A program made the translations under genes and the position numbers. 64,000 nt of DNA from CBDCTM01 sp965222005 (lineage in GTDB: Bacteria; Bacteroidota; Bacteroidia; Chitinophagales; Saprospiraceae), in contig OZ244935.1 in assembly GCA_965222005.1 (NCBI GenBank), positions 6,014,001 through 6,078,000 on the forward strand. Reading direction: 5' to 3'. Shown here piece after piece: positions 47,501 through 52,782 of the stretch. Position 1 is the stretch's first letter. Every line of letters begins with the position of its first letter. The notes under the pieces were generated by a model that worked only from the letters and a program-made list of their open reading frames with translations, was not told the DNA's origin and made no database searches.

Positions 47501-48197
47501 GCATCACCGCCGGATTAAACTCCATTGTGTAAGAAGCCGTTGCTACATTCGTCCAACTACAGGCATATACCGGTATGCAAAATGTTTCGCCGGTACTCAC
47601 GGTATCATCCACTGCCACGATAGTCAAGCCCACTGCATTATCACAATAATCCACCGGCGGTGGTGAGCCGTAGCCGGCCTCGGTGGCCGGGCCGTTGGTG
47701 AAGGTGGTGGAAGAGGTGATGTCCTGAGGATCGTTTGGGGTAGATTCTTCTATGACTTCCATTCCAACCGGAAACCCCGTAAAAGTAAGTAGAGATTCAG
47801 CGCCTGCATCGTCCAAAAGTTGCAATTGAATAGAGAATAAAATAGCACTATCTGGCAATGTCTGGGGAATAGCTGTTGGATTATCCCAAATAAATCCCAA
47901 ATTACCATTTGCTGTATCAAATGTTGCAAAATTAGTAGGCGCAGGTGGAGGAAAAATTCCCAATTGCATATTCGGATTGGTAATTCCCTGATAAGAAAGC
48001 AGGGAACTGTTCCAATGCACAGAAAATTGACAAGTTAGGATGTCAACAAAGTCTTTTGCTTTCACATCCACCGTCACCGTTTGCCCTGAAGTAGCATCGG
48101 GATCCTGTGGTTGAATAAAAAACTCCGGCTGCGCCAGGGCGGCAGTGGAGATAAATAAGCAGACTAAAGCAACAAGGATGGTAGTTAATTTACTCAT
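41586..48197 (-). CDS. SprB-like giant surface adhesin with cohesin-like domains and type B sorting domain
   Basis: A 2203-aa protein with signal peptide (TTILVALVCLFISTAALAQ). Four cohesin-like sandwiches occupy about residues 23-620; each opens like VTVDVKAKDFVDILTCQFSV and includes an FSWNDS-type strand. Nineteen SprB-type repeats of 70-82 aa follow at about 630-2105, each with the pattern CNG-x-xDGSIDIxVxGGTxPYTYxW...GxYxVTVTDxNGC...EP. The last 90 residues are the gliding-motility-associated type B sorting domain (VITPNGDGENDEFIIRC, then YNRYGQLVYQSAAYDNTWQG). SprB is the mobile gliding adhesin of Flavobacterium. Whether this organism glides cannot be seen from the window, and the cohesin-like N-terminus is not part of classical SprB. 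It is followed by porP/sprF in the same operon. Confidence 0.92.
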   Translation of the reverse strand: MSKLTTILVALVCLFISTAALAQPEFFIQPQDPDATSGQTVTVDVKAKDFVDILTCQFSVHWNSSLLSYQGITNPNMQLGIFPPPAPTNFATFDTANGNLGFIWDNPTAIPQTLPDSAILFSIQLQLLDDAGAESLLTFTGFPVGMEVIEESTPNDPQDITSSTTFTNGPATEAGYGSPPPVDYCDNAVGLTIVAVDDTVSTGETFCIPVYACSWTNVATASYTMEFNPAVMQYSSINIPGNLPQLTQGNFGTTMTANGFIAFSWNDSLGAGVTIPSNTLIYEVCFDAVGAGGSMDTLQFTGSRTPIEFTDGNENMINSSFEDAKILVSGTSSSALQVNVSSATAENGDNVCLDVSVANFNMIGSVQYSMNWDPAILSFDQIMITGNLTPMSLGANFNTSSTLTDQGKLTFSWNSDDSFNGTTVNDGTVIYQLCFDVIGSAGQNSDVSITDDPSMREALQEDGSGTATQIPMINMDGNVNVIGAGGFELHGSDETAEPGDTACVKISVRGFNNLIATTYALEWDDAVIDFLEIRNNTLPPSTGTNQIVNNKLIFQWSDQLSIGVTKPDDEVIYEICFIVVGADGTSSPITFTDHPPQVPSIEILQDPINTMEIPYSLFHGSVNVQSASAVNITQANLTHVNCNGGSDGAIDITVEGGTTPYTFAWSYNSQTTEDLNNIPAGDYTVTITDMDGNTATDTYTITEPTALIIASEFTEPTCNGDSDGSIDITISGGTTVNDYNYDWSDPNYNGTQDPQNVSAGDYTVTITDDNGCTITETVTVTEPDPLAMNEIIEHIGCSGNATGSVTLNVTGGTPGINGYIYDWSDDMFDGQSAATGLGPGDIVHTTTDSLGCRLVMTFTIEDGEPISANASATHVSCGGASDGSINLTVNGGTAPFSFNWTGPTSIGNVEDPTGLSGGDYNVTITDDNGCTSTASATVNEPSAVVASPDISHIDCNGDGDGSINTNASGGTGSFDYEWSNNAGNTPNLSGLDGGNYIVTITDGNGCSLTVNLTVDEPSAIELTANVTSESGTGTMDGAIDLSASGGTPGYSYDWNNGQFSTQDLSNLSQGQYDVIVTDDNGCTSMATYNVNVGDAPEIMVDAINHPSCNGNSNGSIDISVTGGTAPYTYLWNYMNIVTQDINGLPSGMYIVTVTDNNGVTAALATPVILTDPEPMMANFTKTNATCAGVNDGSFNVNVTGGTMPYTYTWDNLGGNQSSYTGLAAGTYNGTVTDANFCTATVSITIDQPGAIFLSNLDVTDAVCAGESSGAIDITPAGGAAPYTFVWTNGGATTEDLTNIPAGNYNVTITDANGCSVISNIITVGEGDAIDITLEGIIDVSCPGVPDGSIDVSISGGVTPYAYMWFNVNVNLGIGNGEDIVDLRGGTYQLKVTDASGCEVMSQPFTVNEPPPLDIDVTITHTSIQNNDGAISVNVSGGNAPYSYNWLNPINGFSSNNEDIFGLLPGYYYLTITDDRGCATTRDSLLVEGVVFAIGEVTHVSCNGENDGAIDMTVMGGIPPFTYDWSPGPNPQTQDRVQLSAGTYTVTITDNAGSEFIETYVITEPDALEFTDITVIHDSGSGGNGSINITMMGGTPPYSYQWSTGAASEDLSNLEKGKYDITVIDSKGCLAIELDIEVEPAPLFANVSTTDASCNSGDMGSATISIIGGCEPYTITLDNGIMTTTTDTEVEIPDLEAGSYTGTIEDLNGNTFNISFAVGEPDPIIVTVDNVVNNNDDSGNNCNGAVSITVTGGAGPYTYQWSNGAIVEDVQGLCEDISPYSVTVTDQNGCTAIGSGIMVRRIIIDVASVKCADDCNGEIILDVMGGGGPYSYEWADGSTDRIRTGLCADTYDVTILDAAGNAVHTSSILVEGPPSALMISLNNMVRPIGTNKDGSIDINVSGGWGNYLFTWTGPDIVLSGSEDQVALGGGVYNVIVEDAGGCQVSLSINLDAIVLILGNVEMNNQSCAGQSLDLCDGSIEIDEITGGIAPYTYEWSNDATGQVITRLCAGQYFVTVTDAQGLTGEFGPFVLVEPEPITLDYVNPGDCSATVLISGGTAPYQIRWNTDNADTTAQISVNNIGPYAVIVTDTNGCTAIDNNVLVSCEDDPGNPNAGICSDRREVITPNGDGENDEFIIRCTETVTLKLEVYNRYGQLVYQSAAYDNTWQGIDEDGDVLPEGGYFFVIEYDDGNVHRQDKGHLTILR
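41880..46310 (-). repeat. Region of 19 tandem SprB-type protein repeats
   Basis: The DNA encodes 19 consecutive repeats with period about 210-245 bp, diverged at nucleotide level. Repeat units lack frameshifts. Variation in length (70-82 aa) comes mainly from the loops before the GxYxVTVTD strand. Confidence 0.85.
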
Positions 48198-48216
48198 GAG
48201 TCCTTGGAATTTGGGA

Positions 48217-48242
48217 TGTTTAGCAGTTTTGGCTGCTAAACA
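48217..48242 (-). promoter_or_regulatory. Intergenic hairpin between the cohesin gene and the SprB-like gene
   Basis: A perfect 10-bp stem TGTTTAGCAG / CTGCTAAACA with loop TTTTGG lies between the stop at 48246 and the start at 48197. It lacks a T tract, so it is more likely an mRNA processing or stability element, adjusting expression of the two operon genes, than a terminator. Confidence 0.5.
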
Positions 48243-48245
48243 CAG

Positions 48246-49019
48246 TTATTGAACTAATACTAATTTTTCATTCACCACCTGCCCGAATGCTTCCAGTTTG
48301 CACTGATACATGCCGGCCTGTGGCAGCTGTCCTTTATGGATATCGATGGTGTGGTGGCCTGCTCCGTATCGCTGGACATGTTGCAGGACGGGCACACCTT
48401 TGATGTCACAAATTGTCAATGTGACCTCCTGTGCTGTTCTGAGGTCAAACGTTATGGTTGTACTTTCACTAAATGGATTTGGAAAGTTTTGGTACGAGGT
48501 GAGTGTTGCCGGGATTTTGCTGACTGCAACGGGATTATCTACCGTCACGCTACCGTCCTGCAAGTTGAAATCATCCACAATCCCACTGGTATCTGCTATC
48601 TCAATAACTGCCGGAATCTCATCGAACCAAAGGGCAGATTGTGCATCCTGCTGGCCGATGACTGTAAAGTGGAGTGTAAAAATGGAGCTGTTGTCCGCTC
48701 TGTTTACGCCCACCAAAGTTTCGTCGAGCCAGGCAAAAACGGCTACCCCATTATGAGCATTAGTCGTGCCAAAATGCAGGGCCGTATCGAGCATCGGGAG
48801 GTTGAGATTGTCGGCAAAATCGTACTGTATGACTAGCGGATCCCACTTCACACTAAACTGTGTACTCACTATGTTTTCAAAGTTGAGCACTTGTACCTCT
48901 ACTGCTATCTGCTCCTGCGTTTCGGCTGTAAGCTGCGGCAATATTATGGCAGGTTGTGCCTTTGCAGGCACAACGAACCACAATAACAAAGCAAAATATA
49001 ACAGTAGCTTTCCAAACAT
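48246..49019 (-). CDS. Cohesin-like domain protein with type A T9SS sorting domain
   Basis: A 257-aa protein with signal peptide (LLYFALLLWFVVPAKAQ). A single cohesin-like sandwich occupies about residues 22-165 (EQIAVEVQVLNFENIVSTQFSV, then GVAVFAWLDE), closely resembling the four at the N-terminus of the next protein. A type A sorting domain (YQNFPNPFSESTTITFDL... ending NEKLVLVQ) completes it. It is the first gene of the cohesin-SprB-SprF operon (48-bp gap to the SprB-like gene). It could be a short surface receptor for the dockerin-like modules of the nearby adhesins; this is inference. Confidence 0.88.
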   Translation of the reverse strand: MFGKLLLYFALLLWFVVPAKAQPAIILPQLTAETQEQIAVEVQVLNFENIVSTQFSVKWDPLVIQYDFADNLNLPMLDTALHFGTTNAHNGVAVFAWLDETLVGVNRADNSSIFTLHFTVIGQQDAQSALWFDEIPAVIEIADTSGIVDDFNLQDGSVTVDNPVAVSKIPATLTSYQNFPNPFSESTTITFDLRTAQEVTLTICDIKGVPVLQHVQRYGAGHHTIDIHKGQLPQAGMYQCKLEAFGQVVNEKLVLVQ

Positions 49020-49115
49020 TTTAACAATTGGTTATGGCTTTCCTGGTTTTTACCTTTTGGTCTTTGGCTACCCCCATGAGCGGCCCAAAGCCCGTATTTC
49101 TACAGGTGATTGTTT

Positions 49116-49221
49116 TTATAGCTCTGGCGCCTGATGAGTGATAGCGAATCCCAATCGCCTGTGCTATTTAGCACGAAAGGATTGAGCGCGATTTATCACT
49201 CTCGAACCGCCAGCGGTATAA
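49116..49221 (+). repeat. 106-bp quasi-palindromic repeat C, copy 4
   Basis: Exactly 106 bp, from TTATAGCTCTGGCGC to CCAGCGGTATAA. It lies upstream of the cohesin-SprB-SprF operon and overlaps the end of the small frame at 49196-49402, supplying that frame's last codons and its stop. Confidence 0.8.
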
Positions 49222-49402
49222 TCAGAACAGGTATAGCCACAGGGTTCCACAGTTGGTGGAGGTTGCGCAGCTGTTGAAAAAGTTCTGATAAAGGGGAAAA
49301 AGAATGGTGCAGGCCGGCTAAAGTCCGGGCAATTAATTTGCCCTGCCAAAAGCGCAGCATGCTTCGGTTAGCGGGATGGGAGGTGGTGTTCGTTTTTGTC
49401 AT
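49196..49402 (-). CDS. Possible small or truncated gene ending inside repeat C4
   Basis: A 68-codon frame (MTKTNTTSHPANRSML...) whose start is preceded by ACAACAAATTATAATCTC, close to the leader of the secreted protein gene at 34669 (ACAACAAAATCTTAATCTC). It has no signal peptide or recognised family. Its last 8-9 codons and stop lie in repeat C4, so it may be the stump of a gene cut short by insertion of the repeat. It could also be chance. Confidence 0.3.
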   Translation of the reverse strand: MTKTNTTSHPANRSMLRFWQGKLIARTLAGLHHSFSPLSELFQQLRNLHQLWNPVAIPVLIIPLAVRE

Positions 49403-49985
49403 GAGATTATAATTTGTTGTATCGAAGGTTCAGCTTCTGAACCTGATCTTGCCGTTCCATAAATCAAGGATTCCATAGCCAGTATGGCCTGATCAATCAT
49501 CACGAGTTTCAACGGATCGGGAGCGGCTGTACAAAGGCACTGCCCGAAAGCGTGAAACATCAAAACCTTGAAAATTTTAAGCTGGAAAGTACACTGAGGC
49601 AATCAGGGGAGAAGTGCTTTTATTTTTTTGTTCTTACAGACGTCGAATTATCAGGATGGTATTGTGCTCAGTTTCAAATAAAAGCTAAAGAAGAAGTGCA
49701 TTCCAGTTCATGGGAAAATTTAAGTAAACTTAAACCATAAATCGATTTTCAATTTTTTTGATATGTTCAATAAATCTACTCCTGCAAAGATATAGGATTC
49801 GCTACTGCCATTTCTACCCAAAAGCTGGTATTTTTGATATTGATAAAAAATTAATATTTGTCACTTTAAATTTGATTGTTTTGAATGTATAGAATTCTTG
49901 CAAGAGAAGATCATTGTTTGTGCTGTCACAAATATTGGGTTTTGTGTCTTGTAAATTATACCTTACTATTGGTTCCAATACACTA
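49403..49985. other. Intergenic stretch, about 580 bp
   Basis: AT-rich and without a gene I can support. Short frames on both strands (about 62-67 codons) lack composition or start signals of real genes. Confidence 0.45.
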
Positions 49986-50025
49986 AAAAAATACCGGACA
50001 GCTCAATTGCTATCCGGTATTTTTT
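49986..50025 (-). terminator. Strong bidirectional terminator, probably of the response regulator gene
   Basis: A perfect 13-bp stem AAAAAATACCGGA / TCCGGTATTTTTT with a 14-base loop. It lies 225 bp beyond the response regulator stop, but 200 of those bases are repeat A2. Without the repeat it would stand about 25-30 bp after the stop, the usual distance. Confidence 0.8.
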
Positions 50026-50037
50026 AGTAAAGCATTT

Positions 50038-50237
50038 AAGAACGTGTTTGGAATTTACCCTTTGGGCTGTTCTTGCCAAGTTTTCTCCTGTACAGCGTTG
50101 TTCTTCGGTCGCGTAGCTAAGGCTATGCTCCCTAGCATCCCATCCGCTTAGCGGTTCGCAAGCTTTCGCTTGCTCACGCCTCGTTCAGAACAAAAATTGG
50201 CTACGTTCGCTCCAAAAGCAAATTCCGACGCTCTAAG
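50038..50237 (+). repeat. Dispersed repeat A, copy 2 (terminal inverted repeats)
   Basis: Matches copy 1 at 878-1128 including the inverted ends (AAGAACGTGTTTGGAATTT at left; complement of the right end TTAGAGCGTCGGAATTTG), with internal deletions. The core hairpin GCAAGC-TTTC-GCTTGC is at 50158-50173, and the CCGC-TTA-GCGG hairpin precedes it. It sits between the response regulator stop codon and its terminator. Confidence 0.75.
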
Positions 50238-50249
50238 CTAGTACCTGCA

Positions 50250-50918
50250 TTACACCAGGCTGTTGTCATAGGCAATTTTGATGAGCCCGGCAGTATTGCT
50301 CACGCCGAGCTTGCGCATAATGTTTTTGCGGTGTACACTTACGGTTTGATCACTGATGAATAGCTCTTTGGCGATTTCTTTATTGCTGAGCGCCTGGCTG
50401 ATGAGGCGCAGGATTTCGAGTTCGCGCTTGGTGAGGTTGTATTTTTTGATAAACTTATCTTCATAAAACAGATTGGCGTCGGTATGTTTGGTTACGGTTT
50501 CGAGGATGTTATTGAGCTTGACGCCCTCTCCGAGGAAGGTGTTGCCTTTTAGCACTTCTACGATCGCTCTGACCAGTTCATCCTTGCTTACCGTTTTGAG
50601 GACATAGCCATCTACACCTGATTTAAAAGCTGACTTTACTATTTTGGCTTCATCATACATTGTAAGGGTAAGGATTTTCAGCTCAGGGTAGTCTTCCCGA
50701 ATTGTGTTCAACACATCCAGTCCGTCTCTTTCGGGCATATTCAAATCGAGTAAAAGCAATTCAGGTTTGGTCTTTTTTAGCAAAGGGATCAGATCCTCTC
50801 CATCATGGGCCACTCCAACCACCTCAAAATCATAGCCTTCCACATCTTTGAGAATGGTGGTGAGTCCGGCAATGAATAGATGGTGGTCATCCGCAATTAC
50901 GATACGTACGCTTTGCAT
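50250..50918 (-). CDS. NarL/LuxR-type response regulator
   Basis: A 222-aa two-domain regulator. The receiver domain (residues 5-122) has the acidic pocket ADD at 9-11, the phospho-acceptor aspartate at about 58 (LLLLDLNMPERDG) and the conserved lysine in GYVLKTVSKDEL near 108. The C-terminal LuxR helix-turn-helix (LTKRELEILRLISQALSNKEIAKELFI... TVSVHRKNIMRKLGV) binds DNA. No histidine kinase is adjacent, so its partner is encoded elsewhere. The start at 50918 opens the conserved domain; an ATG at 50963 would add 15 residues. A conserved upstream motif lies at 51049-51069, and repeat A2 follows the stop. Confidence 0.93.
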   Translation of the reverse strand: MQSVRIVIADDHHLFIAGLTTILKDVEGYDFEVVGVAHDGEDLIPLLKKTKPELLLLDLNMPERDGLDVLNTIREDYPELKILTLTMYDEAKIVKSAFKSGVDGYVLKTVSKDELVRAIVEVLKGNTFLGEGVKLNNILETVTKHTDANLFYEDKFIKKYNLTKRELEILRLISQALSNKEIAKELFISDQTVSVHRKNIMRKLGVSNTAGLIKIAYDNSLV

Positions 50919-50963
50919 AGGTTCTTCAGTTTTTCTGCCGAGGGATACATTGTACAAGGTCAT

Positions 50964-51235
50964 AAACTTTTTGCGTTATCACAACAATCAGCGCTTTACA
51001 GGCTGGCCGTCAATCATTCACAAACCTCCCTGTTTTCATTTACAAATAGCTGATTATCAATTAGTTACAACGATTAATTTGATTCGCGTCCGTCTGCTCG
51101 GCAATAAAATATTTTCTATGATCAGCGCTCCGATATTCATTGAACCGCTATCATATTATAGAAACACACTATTTATTGCATAGCAAAACGAGTGCCAGTA
51201 TCCTGCGGCTTACCCAATCAGCTGATTCAGGCTAC
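50964..51235. other. Upstream region of the response regulator gene
   Basis: AT-rich intergenic sequence that carries the CTGATTATCA-type motif at 51049-51069. No promoter box with good spacing could be chosen with confidence. Repeat B2 begins at 51236. Confidence 0.4.
51049..51069 (+). promoter_or_regulatory. Conserved CTGATTATCA-N4-GTTACA motif, copy 3
   Basis: Located about 85-150 bp upstream of the response regulator start. It agrees with copies at 8381 and 41543 at nearly every fixed position; the third box reads GTTACA instead of CTTACA. Confidence 0.35.
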
Positions 51236-51481
51236 GTGCTTAGCCAACGTTTGAATGTCGAGTCGGATTTGAGTTTAGACGAAGCATGAACAAGCGAAAG
51301 CTTGTGAACCGCAAAGCGGCTGGGATGCCCCAAGCGCAGCCTAAGCTACGGCGAGTATTTCAAACGAAATATAAACTCAAATTTCACCAAACAAACACGC
51401 TTGTTAAATTTATTAAATTTTTAAAATTATCAATAAATTCACCATGCGTATAGAGCCGACAATCTGATCTTGGCTAAGTAC
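51236..51481 (-). repeat. Dispersed repeat B, copy 2, with nested repeat D insertion
   Basis: Bounded by GTGCTTAGCCAA and TTGGCTAAGTAC. The pairing base that is T/A in copy 1 (GTGCTTAGTCAA / TTGACTAAGTAC) is C/G here at both ends, i.e. a compensatory change. The hairpins are ACAAGC-GAAA-GCTTGT at 51290-51305 and CCGC-AAA-GCGG at 51309-51319. Relative to copy 1, an extra segment of about 58 bp (51394-51450) is present; it is repeat D. Confidence 0.75.
51394..51450 (+). repeat. AT-rich hairpin repeat D nested inside repeat B2
   Basis: The ACACGCTTGTTAAATTTATT start and the TCAATAAATTCACCA end match copy 1 at 19950-19997. Its absence from repeat B1 at the corresponding place shows that it was inserted, or lost, as a unit. 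Confidence 0.65.
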
Positions 51482-51722
51482 AAAGACACAGAAAGTAAAA
51501 GCACACGGAGGAATACATACCCTGGCCCCGCACACTAGGTGGGGACGACCAAGCCTATCCTCTTAAGAACACTAATACAGCTTTATCAGGGGGTGATTTG
51601 AGGGGGTCTTCGTACGGGTGCGTGTGTAGTATTGAATAGGTTCAGAGATTCATCAGCCTCAAATATAGGCATTCAAATGGTTTCACATAAAGATTTTAAA
51701 GATTTTTAATATAAAGGGCCAA
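51482..51722. other. Intergenic stretch, about 240 bp
   Basis: Between repeat B2 and the asparaginase gene stop. I see no gene, terminator or repeat here. Confidence 0.4.
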
Positions 51723-52718
51723 CTATTGCTTCCGCTTTCTCAAGTGATACTTAGACTCATTTATACGAAATGAACCTTCTTGTTGCAACGTATAGTTAAA
51801 GCCGGAGTGGATGGAAAAGGCTCCCGTTTGGCCCTGCTTATTGATGGCGATAAAGCCAACCTGGATATTTCCAATGTTCTGCTTTCTGACGATTCTCATC
51901 ACTGCCTCCTTGCAAGCCTCCTGAGGGCTTTTGCCCTGCCGCATCAATTCGACGATCAAAAAACTACCCACCAATTTGATCACCGCCTCGCCCATGCCGG
52001 TAGCCGCAGCACCGCCTATTTCATTATCAATATACAAACCAGCCCCAATGATCGGGCTGTCACCCACACGGCCATGCATCTTGTAAGCCAGGCCACTGGT
52101 AGTGCAGGCCCCTGCCAGATTGCCCTGCTGATCGATGGCAAGCATGCCTATGGTGTCATGATTCTCAATATTGATGATGGGCTCGTATTTCGATTCTTTT
52201 TGCCATTCCTCCCACTGTTTCCTTGCAAGCTCCGTGAGTAGATTTTCTTTTGTAAAACCTGAGGAAAGGGCGAATTGCAGAGCACCTTCCCCGGCCAACA
52301 TCAGGTGGGGCGAGTCTTCCATCACCCTGCGTGCCACCGAAACAGGATGCTTGATGTGCTGCAAAAAGCAGACGCTCCCCGCATTGCCGGAGGAATCCAT
52401 AATGCAGGCATCCAGACTAACCCGCCCTTCCCGGTCGGGCCGCCCTCCATAGCCTACCGACATATCTTTAGGGTCCGCTTCTACTACTCGCACGCCCTCC
52501 TCAACAGCATCCACCGCTGCATTGCCTTTTGCTATCAATTCCCAGGCATTGGCAACCGCTGCCCGGTTTTTCCAGGTAGCCAGCACAAGAGGAGCAGGCA
52601 GCTCAATATCATTTTGGGTTATTTTTTTGGTGCCAAAGCTGCCTGCTATGCTGTTGCTTAGCACAAAAGTGAATGATCCAAGCGTTGAGTGCCGTAAAAA
52701 CTTCCTTCTCGAAAACAT
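51723..52718 (-). CDS. N4-glycosylasparaginase / isoaspartyl peptidase family hydrolase (Ntn)
   Basis: A 331-aa precursor of the T2 Ntn-hydrolase family. The family self-cleaves before a threonine that becomes the N-terminal nucleophile; here the segment NIENHDTIGMLAID places it near residue 188, followed by GNLAGACTTSGLAYKMHGRVGDSPIIGAGLY with the substrate-binding glycine and threonine residues. The N-terminus carries a twin-arginine-like signal (FSRRKFLRHSTLG), suggesting export of a folded precursor. Such enzymes hydrolyse the N-acetylglucosamine-asparagine bond or beta-aspartyl peptides. Exact specificity is not decided by the sequence. Confidence 0.9.
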   Translation of the reverse strand: MFSRRKFLRHSTLGSFTFVLSNSIAGSFGTKKITQNDIELPAPLVLATWKNRAAVANAWELIAKGNAAVDAVEEGVRVVEADPKDMSVGYGGRPDREGRVSLDACIMDSSGNAGSVCFLQHIKHPVSVARRVMEDSPHLMLAGEGALQFALSSGFTKENLLTELARKQWEEWQKESKYEPIINIENHDTIGMLAIDQQGNLAGACTTSGLAYKMHGRVGDSPIIGAGLYIDNEIGGAAATGMGEAVIKLVGSFLIVELMRQGKSPQEACKEAVMRIVRKQNIGNIQVGFIAINKQGQTGAFSIHSGFNYTLQQEGSFRINESKYHLRKRKQ

Positions 52719-52782
52719 GCCGTATTTTTGTGATTGACTAGGAAATCTGAGGAAAGTTAATCATTTATATCAAAACGCTGCC

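Noticed and set aside
41700..47666. Many long plus-strand reading frames opposite the adhesin genes
   Set aside because: They lie antisense to a continuous repeat-rich frame with clear protein families; none has domain-like composition or a start signal.
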